A stretch of DNA of 9,616 bases from Candidatus Omnitrophota bacterium (GTDB lineage: Bacteria > Omnitrophota > Gorgyraeia > Gygaellales > Profunditerraquicolaceae): the NCBI GenBank assembly GCA_903882345.1, contig CAIRWO010000141.1, positions 1 through 9,616 of the forward strand. The letters run 5' to 3'. Shown here piece by piece: positions 7,118-9,616 of the stretch. How positions within the stretch are numbered: position 1 is the first letter of the stretch; each line of letters starts with the position of its first letter. The notes under the pieces are model-generated. The model saw only the letters and a list, made by a program, of their open reading frames with translations, searched no databases and was not told the DNA's origin. The position numbers and the translations under genes are program-made.

Positions 7118-7154
7118 ATGTCATCATTCAGCGAGAGGGGGTGAGTTTAGGATT

Positions 7155-7661
7155 ATGAAGAAAACGGGTTTTATTATTTTAGCGTTGGCAATCGGCGTTT
7201 GCCTCTGGGGATGCAGCAAAAAGGAGCCTTCCGAAGAATCAGCGCAGGAGCCGATGTCAATAGAAACTCTCAGCACAATGAGTACGACCGAGACAAAGGC
7301 AGCTCCGGCAATGAAACCGGAAGCTAAGCTTAAGGAAACAAAGCCAGCGGCAGCGCCTGAAGCTTCGGCAGCAACAGCAGTCACTCAGGCCGAGCCTAAA
7401 TTAGAGCCGCTTCCGCCATCCGGCCCTTATAAGCCTACGGTCAGCGAAATTCAAACGGCACTTACGAATGCAGGTTATTACAGCGGTAAGGTTGACGGTA
7501 AAATCGGCCCCAAGACAAAAAAGTCAATTGAAGAATTTCAAAAGGCAAACGGCCTGCAAGCGGACGGTAAAGTCGGTCCTAAGACTTGGGTAGCTTTGAG
7601 CAAACACCTTAATGCCGCGGTCACGGCACCTGCCAAGAAGCAGGCTGCGAAGAAAAGATAA
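7155..7661 (+). CDS. Lipoprotein with C-terminal peptidoglycan-binding domain
   Basis: A 168-residue exported protein. Residues 1-20 form a type II signal peptide: K2-K3, a hydrophobic core, and the lipobox LWGC with C20 as the lipidated cysteine. S21 at +2 would favour outer-membrane delivery if E. coli sorting rules apply. Residues 21-92 are a low-complexity linker rich in Ala, Glu, Lys, Pro and Thr. Residues about 95-152 are a PG_binding_1-type domain: the usual two half-motifs, VDGKIGPKT (113-121) and ADGKVGPKT (136-144), surround the helix that carries EEFQKANGL. The tail is Ala/Lys rich. It probably tethers the membrane to the cell wall or targets a partner to it; there is no enzymatic domain. 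The ATG is supported by the signal peptide and an extended Shine-Dalgarno sequence. It appears monocistronic: a new promoter starts 10 bases after its stop. Confidence 0.85.
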   Translation: MKKTGFIILALAIGVCLWGCSKKEPSEESAQEPMSIETLSTMSTTETKAAPAMKPEAKLKETKPAAAPEASAATAVTQAEPKLEPLPPSGPYKPTVSEIQTALTNAGYYSGKVDGKIGPKTKKSIEEFQKANGLQADGKVGPKTWVALSKHLNAAVTAPAKKQAAKKR

Positions 7662-7671
7662 GCTCGTTCCC

Positions 7672-7700
7672 TTGAAAAGCGGATAATTATGTTGTATACT
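7672..7700 (+). promoter_or_regulatory. Strong sigma70-type promoter for the riboswitch RNA
   Basis: TTGAAA (7672-7677, five of six consensus positions) and TATACT (7695-7700, five of six) are separated by exactly 17 bases. The predicted start, six to seven bases after the -10, falls on or beside G7707, which is also the first base of the outer stem of the riboswitch RNA. Confidence 0.7.
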
Positions 7701-7706
7701 TTAATT

Positions 7707-7885
7707 GCCGATAAGGGTAAACCCCGGGAAACCGGGGGGCGCAAAGCCTCAGGCCTAAGTTGCTCTACAAAGCCATATTCTTTGGGGAGGCGAAGTTAAG
7801 AATAGCTCGGCATGTAGGGGCGATATGGTGGCTGGGTTGCCGAAACAGATGGCCGCGAGTAGTTTAGTTTTTGGCCTTTATCGGC
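7707..7885 (+). ncRNA. Class I cyclic di-GMP riboswitch (GEMM-Ia) with enlarged receptor arm
   Basis: The conserved GEMM core is readable. AGGGTAAA (7714-7721) leads into a first hairpin with six pairs (7722-7727/7732-7737) and a GAAA tetraloop (7728-7731). Then comes GCGCAAAGCCTCAGGCC (7739-7755). CCTAAG (7754-7759) and TATGG (7824-7828) form the classic 11-nt tetraloop receptor. The segment GGTGGCTGGGTTGCC (7827-7841) aligns with the ligand-proximal stem of the Vibrio Vc2 aptamer. The positions equivalent to G20 (G7716), A47 (A7743) and C92 (C7840) are G, A and C, which predicts c-di-GMP rather than the cGAMP-type GEMM-Ib. Beyond the receptor the arm is 64 nt, with inner stems such as 7777-7782/7798-7803. 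GCCGATAA (7707-7714) can pair with TTATCGGC (7878-7885) to close the whole RNA, with a possible GGCC/GGCC helix (7851-7854/7873-7876) inside. Confidence 0.88.
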
Positions 7886-7897
7886 GCCTGTTTTATT

Positions 7898-7948
7898 AAA
7901 AATCCCAACAAAATTTTCTTTCAAGATTTTGTTGGGATTTTTTATTTT
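7898..7948 (+). terminator. Rho-independent terminator of the riboswitch transcript
   Basis: A 20-bp stem (7898-7917 with 7923-7942, one G-T wobble) closed by the loop CTTTC (7918-7922) is followed by a T-rich run to 7948. It begins 12 bases after the outer stem of the riboswitch, so it is either the regulated expression platform or a fixed end of a short RNA. I found no convincing antiterminator pairing; the best is a weak match of UGGG in the aptamer (7833-7836) with CCCA (7904-7907). The A-run on the 5' arm means it could also work on the opposite strand. Confidence 0.88.
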
Positions 7949-7961
7949 AAGGTGTTATAAT
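7932..7961 (+). promoter_or_regulatory. Candidate promoter overlapping the terminator, for the DHp/receiver genes
   Basis: TATAAT (7956-7961) is a perfect -10 box. The best -35 is TTGGGA (7932-7937, four of six) at an 18-base spacing, inside the terminator's 3' arm. A start near 7968 would give a short leader with AAGGAG (7983-7988) seven bases before the ATG at 7996. If used, the two genes would be expressed independently of riboswitch read-through. Confidence 0.5.
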
Positions 7962-7995
7962 TGAAACAATAAAGTGCAAAAAAAGGAGAAAATCC

Positions 7996-8202
7996 ATGGA
8001 TTCCGGGCCATCAATCAGCGCGGCAGCTCACGAAATAAAGAACCAGCTGGCAGTAATACTTCAGGCCGTTGTCTATATAAGGGACGTGAGTCAACAGGAC
8101 GACGAAAGAATTAAAATGACATTAGGTTATATCGAAGAAGCAGCCGGGAAAGTAGATAAGATTGTAAACAGCGTGGTTGATGCGTCGCGGCCAAAGGGTT
8201 AG
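7996..8202 (+). CDS. Stand-alone histidine-kinase DHp (HisKA-like) domain protein, no ATPase domain
   Basis: A 68-residue soluble protein. Residues 8-20 read SAAAHEIKNQLAV, a textbook histidine-kinase H-box with phosphoacceptor H12 followed by E13 and N16. The rest (about 21-33, then 36-62) is consistent with the two-helix hairpin of a DHp domain, with a short turn around QQDDER. Nothing else is present: no sensor, membrane segment or catalytic ATP-binding domain. The frame ends at a normal TAG and the next gene starts 15 bases later, so it is not simply cut by the window. It may act as a dimeric phosphotransfer protein (Spo0B-like in principle), as a decoy for another kinase, or be a kinase remnant. 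AAGGAG (7983-7988) gives a good start. The receiver gene directly downstream is the obvious phosphotransfer partner. Confidence 0.72.
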   Translation: MDSGPSISAAAHEIKNQLAVILQAVVYIRDVSQQDDERIKMTLGYIEEAAGKVDKIVNSVVDASRPKG

Positions 8203-8217
8203 ATATCGGAGGGAAAA

Positions 8218-8598
8218 ATGGCAAAGAAGAAAATTTTAGTCATAGATGACGAAGAGGCGCTCACCAGGCTGGTAAAGTTAAACCTTGAAGCAACCGGGAA
8301 TTATGAGGTGATGACGGAAAACCGGGGGTCTCAAGCCCTGGCGGCGGTGAAGGCATTTAAGCCGGATTTAGTATTGTTAGATATCCTTATGCCGGATATG
8401 GACGGTTCTGACGTCGCCGGGCAAATAATGGCAGACAAAGATGTTTCCGATACGCCCATCGTTTTTTTAACCGCGATGATAAGAAAAGAGGAAACTAAAG
8501 CCAGCTGCGGTGTTATCGGCGGACATCCATTTATTGCCAAGTCCGTAAGTATTAAAGAACTTATCAGTTGTGTCGAAAAAAACGTGCGCAGGTATTAA
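8218..8598 (+). CDS. Single-domain response regulator (CheY-like receiver)
   Basis: A 126-residue protein consisting only of a receiver domain. Acidic Mg2+-binding residues D10-D11 (VIDDEE), phosphoacceptor D55 (LVLLDILMPDMDG), switch residue T85 (IVFLTA) and the aromatic F105 and conserved K108 are all in register, so it should be phosphorylatable. The cis-proline that usually follows the lysine is replaced by serine (AKS), a mild departure. There is no output domain, so it would signal by protein binding or act as a phosphate relay or sink. GGAGGG (8208-8213) precedes the ATG. It follows the DHp-only gene by 15 bases and precedes the glycosidase by 5, implying co-transcription. The intended partner is probably H12 of the upstream protein. 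Confidence 0.92.
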   Translation: MAKKKILVIDDEEALTRLVKLNLEATGNYEVMTENRGSQALAAVKAFKPDLVLLDILMPDMDGSDVAGQIMADKDVSDTPIVFLTAMIRKEETKASCGVIGGHPFIAKSVSIKELISCVEKNVRRY

Positions 8599-8603
8599 CC
8601 GCC

Positions 8604-9616
8604 ATGATTAAATTTCCCAACGACTTTTTGTGGGGTGCTGCCACGGCTGCTTACCAGGTAGAGGGCAATAACGCCAATTGCGACTGGTGGAAATGGGAAC
8701 AGGACAGCGGCTTAAAGGAAGTTTCCGGACGCGCCTGCCGGCATTACGAGTTTTATAAAAAGGACTTTGACCTTGCCCAGTCGTTCAACCATAATGCCCA
8801 CCGTTTGTCAATTGAATGGAGCCGTATTGAGCCGAGGCAGGGCGAATTTTCCGAAAAAGAAATCGGCCACTATAAGGATGTAATCTTGGCTTTAAGGCAG
8901 CGCAACATCGAGCCGATCGTTACCCTGCACCATTTTACCAACCCGTTATGGTTTAGCGCATTAGGCGGCTGGAAGAATAAAAATGCGCATACCTATTTTT
9001 TACCTTACGTAGAAAAGGTCATTGAGGCATTGGGACCCGATGTGCGCTATTGGATAACCATAAACGAACCGATGGTTTATATTTATCATGCCTATGTTTT
9101 AGGGGTATGGCCGCCCCAGGAAAAATCATTATCCCTGGTGAAGGGAATTACGGATAACCTGTTAACGGCCCATATAAAGGCTTACCGGCTTATTCATGAT
9201 ATTTACAAACGGAAAAAACTGCCTTCAGTCTCTGTAAGCATTGCCCAGAACCTCCAGGCGTTTGTCGCCTGTAGGCCAACCTTAAAGAATAAAATTGCCG
9301 TATATCTAAGAGACAGGCTTTATAATTTTGCTTTTATTGAAAGGCTTATCCGCCGGAAGGCAATTGATTTCATCGGTGTCAACTATTACAGCCGCAGCCT
9401 GGTAGACGCCGAGCAGTGGGGATACCGCGAGCTGCTGCTGGGCATCTGCAGGCACAATCACTTACCCTTAAAGAAAAATTCCCTTGGTTGGGATATTTAT
9501 CCTGAAGGGTTGGGTGATTTACTGAGGAAATTAAAAAAATACAACCTGCCGGTATTGATTACGGAAAACGGCATCTGCACGGAAGACGACAATCAGCGGT
9601 GGGAATATATCTCTGC
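8604..9616 (+). CDS. Glycoside hydrolase family 1 (beta-glucosidase type), 3'-truncated by window
   Basis: The first 337 residues of a GH1 retaining glycosidase, still open at the window end. The N-terminal FPNDFLWGAATAAYQVEG (4-21) is the family signature, with Q18 a sugar-binding residue. Then come HRLSIEWSRIEP (66-77), TLHHF (107-111), the acid/base glutamate in TINEP (E155) and the nucleophile in LITENG (E321). Both catalytic residues are intact. The two are 166 residues apart; in typical 440-450-residue enzymes the gap is nearer 185, so this is a compact form. No signal peptide is visible, so it probably acts in the cytoplasm on beta-linked disaccharides or glycosides. The ATG is five bases after the receiver stop, with only a weak AGGT (8590-8593) as ribosome site; coupling to the upstream gene is likely. 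Confidence 0.93.
   Translation, partial: MIKFPNDFLWGAATAAYQVEGNNANCDWWKWEQDSGLKEVSGRACRHYEFYKKDFDLAQSFNHNAHRLSIEWSRIEPRQGEFSEKEIGHYKDVILALRQRNIEPIVTLHHFTNPLWFSALGGWKNKNAHTYFLPYVEKVIEALGPDVRYWITINEPMVYIYHAYVLGVWPPQEKSLSLVKGITDNLLTAHIKAYRLIHDIYKRKKLPSVSVSIAQNLQAFVACRPTLKNKIAVYLRDRLYNFAFIERLIRRKAIDFIGVNYYSRSLVDAEQWGYRELLLGICRHNHLPLKKNSLGWDIYPEGLGDLLRKLKKYNLPVLITENGICTEDDNQRWEYIS

Noticed and set aside
7714..7721. cGAMP-specific GEMM-Ib variant
   Set aside because: The position matching G20 of the Vc2 aptamer is G, and the A47 and C92 equivalents are also of the c-di-GMP type. This rests on manual alignment only.
7662..7995. Small protein gene in the 334-base gap
   Set aside because: The whole stretch is accounted for by promoter, riboswitch, terminator and second promoter; no frame with a start and ribosome site resembles a protein.
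1..9616. Mobile elements, CRISPR arrays, tRNAs or rRNAs
   Set aside because: Reading both strands by eye I saw no transposase or integrase frame, no spaced repeat array and no tRNA-like cloverleaf; a tRNAscan or IS search was not possible.

Overview
The window looks like the chromosome of an anaerobic bacterium of moderate GC content. Genes are tightly packed on the + strand, many with 1-nt gaps or ATGA-type overlaps. No rRNA or phylogenetic marker is present, so the lineage cannot be fixed. A lipobox lipoprotein with a peptidoglycan-binding domain, sigma70-like promoters and a c-di-GMP riboswitch all point to Bacteria rather than Archaea, although the main operon resembles the archaeal Mbh/Mbx complexes. 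A little-cultured fermentative Gram-negative phylum would fit, but that is a guess.

Region 1 (1-7075) is the 3' part of one long operon for an ion-pumping, ferredoxin-type group 4 [NiFe]-hydrogenase-like membrane complex. In order it encodes: the large subunit (cut by the window start, with an intact C-terminal DPCxxC motif); a NuoL/MbxH'-like antiporter subunit with a lateral-helix tail; a fused MbhD-MbhE protein; MrpB; MrpC; MrpD; MrpE; MrpF; MrpG; and a HycF/NuoI-like two-[4Fe-4S] protein. Electrons would pass through the ferredoxin-like subunit to the large subunit, and the Mrp-type subunits would couple this to H+ and/or Na+ translocation. The small subunit, NuoC-like and NuoH-like genes are not seen and may lie upstream. 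The subunit set resembles Mbx/Mbs (fused D-E, a second H-type subunit, no free I), but the large subunit keeps the hydrogenase-type C-terminal cysteines and the Mrp block is inserted between the L and N genes.

Region 2 (7076-7661) is a monocistronic lipoprotein gene with a peptidoglycan-binding domain and its own probable promoter.

Region 3 (7662-7995, no protein gene) holds a complete small transcription unit: a strong sigma70-like promoter, a class I c-di-GMP (GEMM-Ia) riboswitch that begins at the predicted transcription start, and a 20-bp intrinsic terminator. A second promoter overlaps the terminator's 3' arm.

Region 4 (7996-8598) is a miniature phosphorelay pair: a 68-residue protein that is essentially only a histidine-kinase dimerisation/phosphoacceptor (DHp) hairpin, followed by a stand-alone receiver domain. 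Immediately downstream (8604 to the window end) is the start of a family 1 glycoside hydrolase (beta-glucosidase type) with both catalytic glutamates. The riboswitch next to the kinase-less DHp/receiver pair is the least conventional part of the window; the modified antiporter subunit in the hydrogenase operon is the second point of interest.
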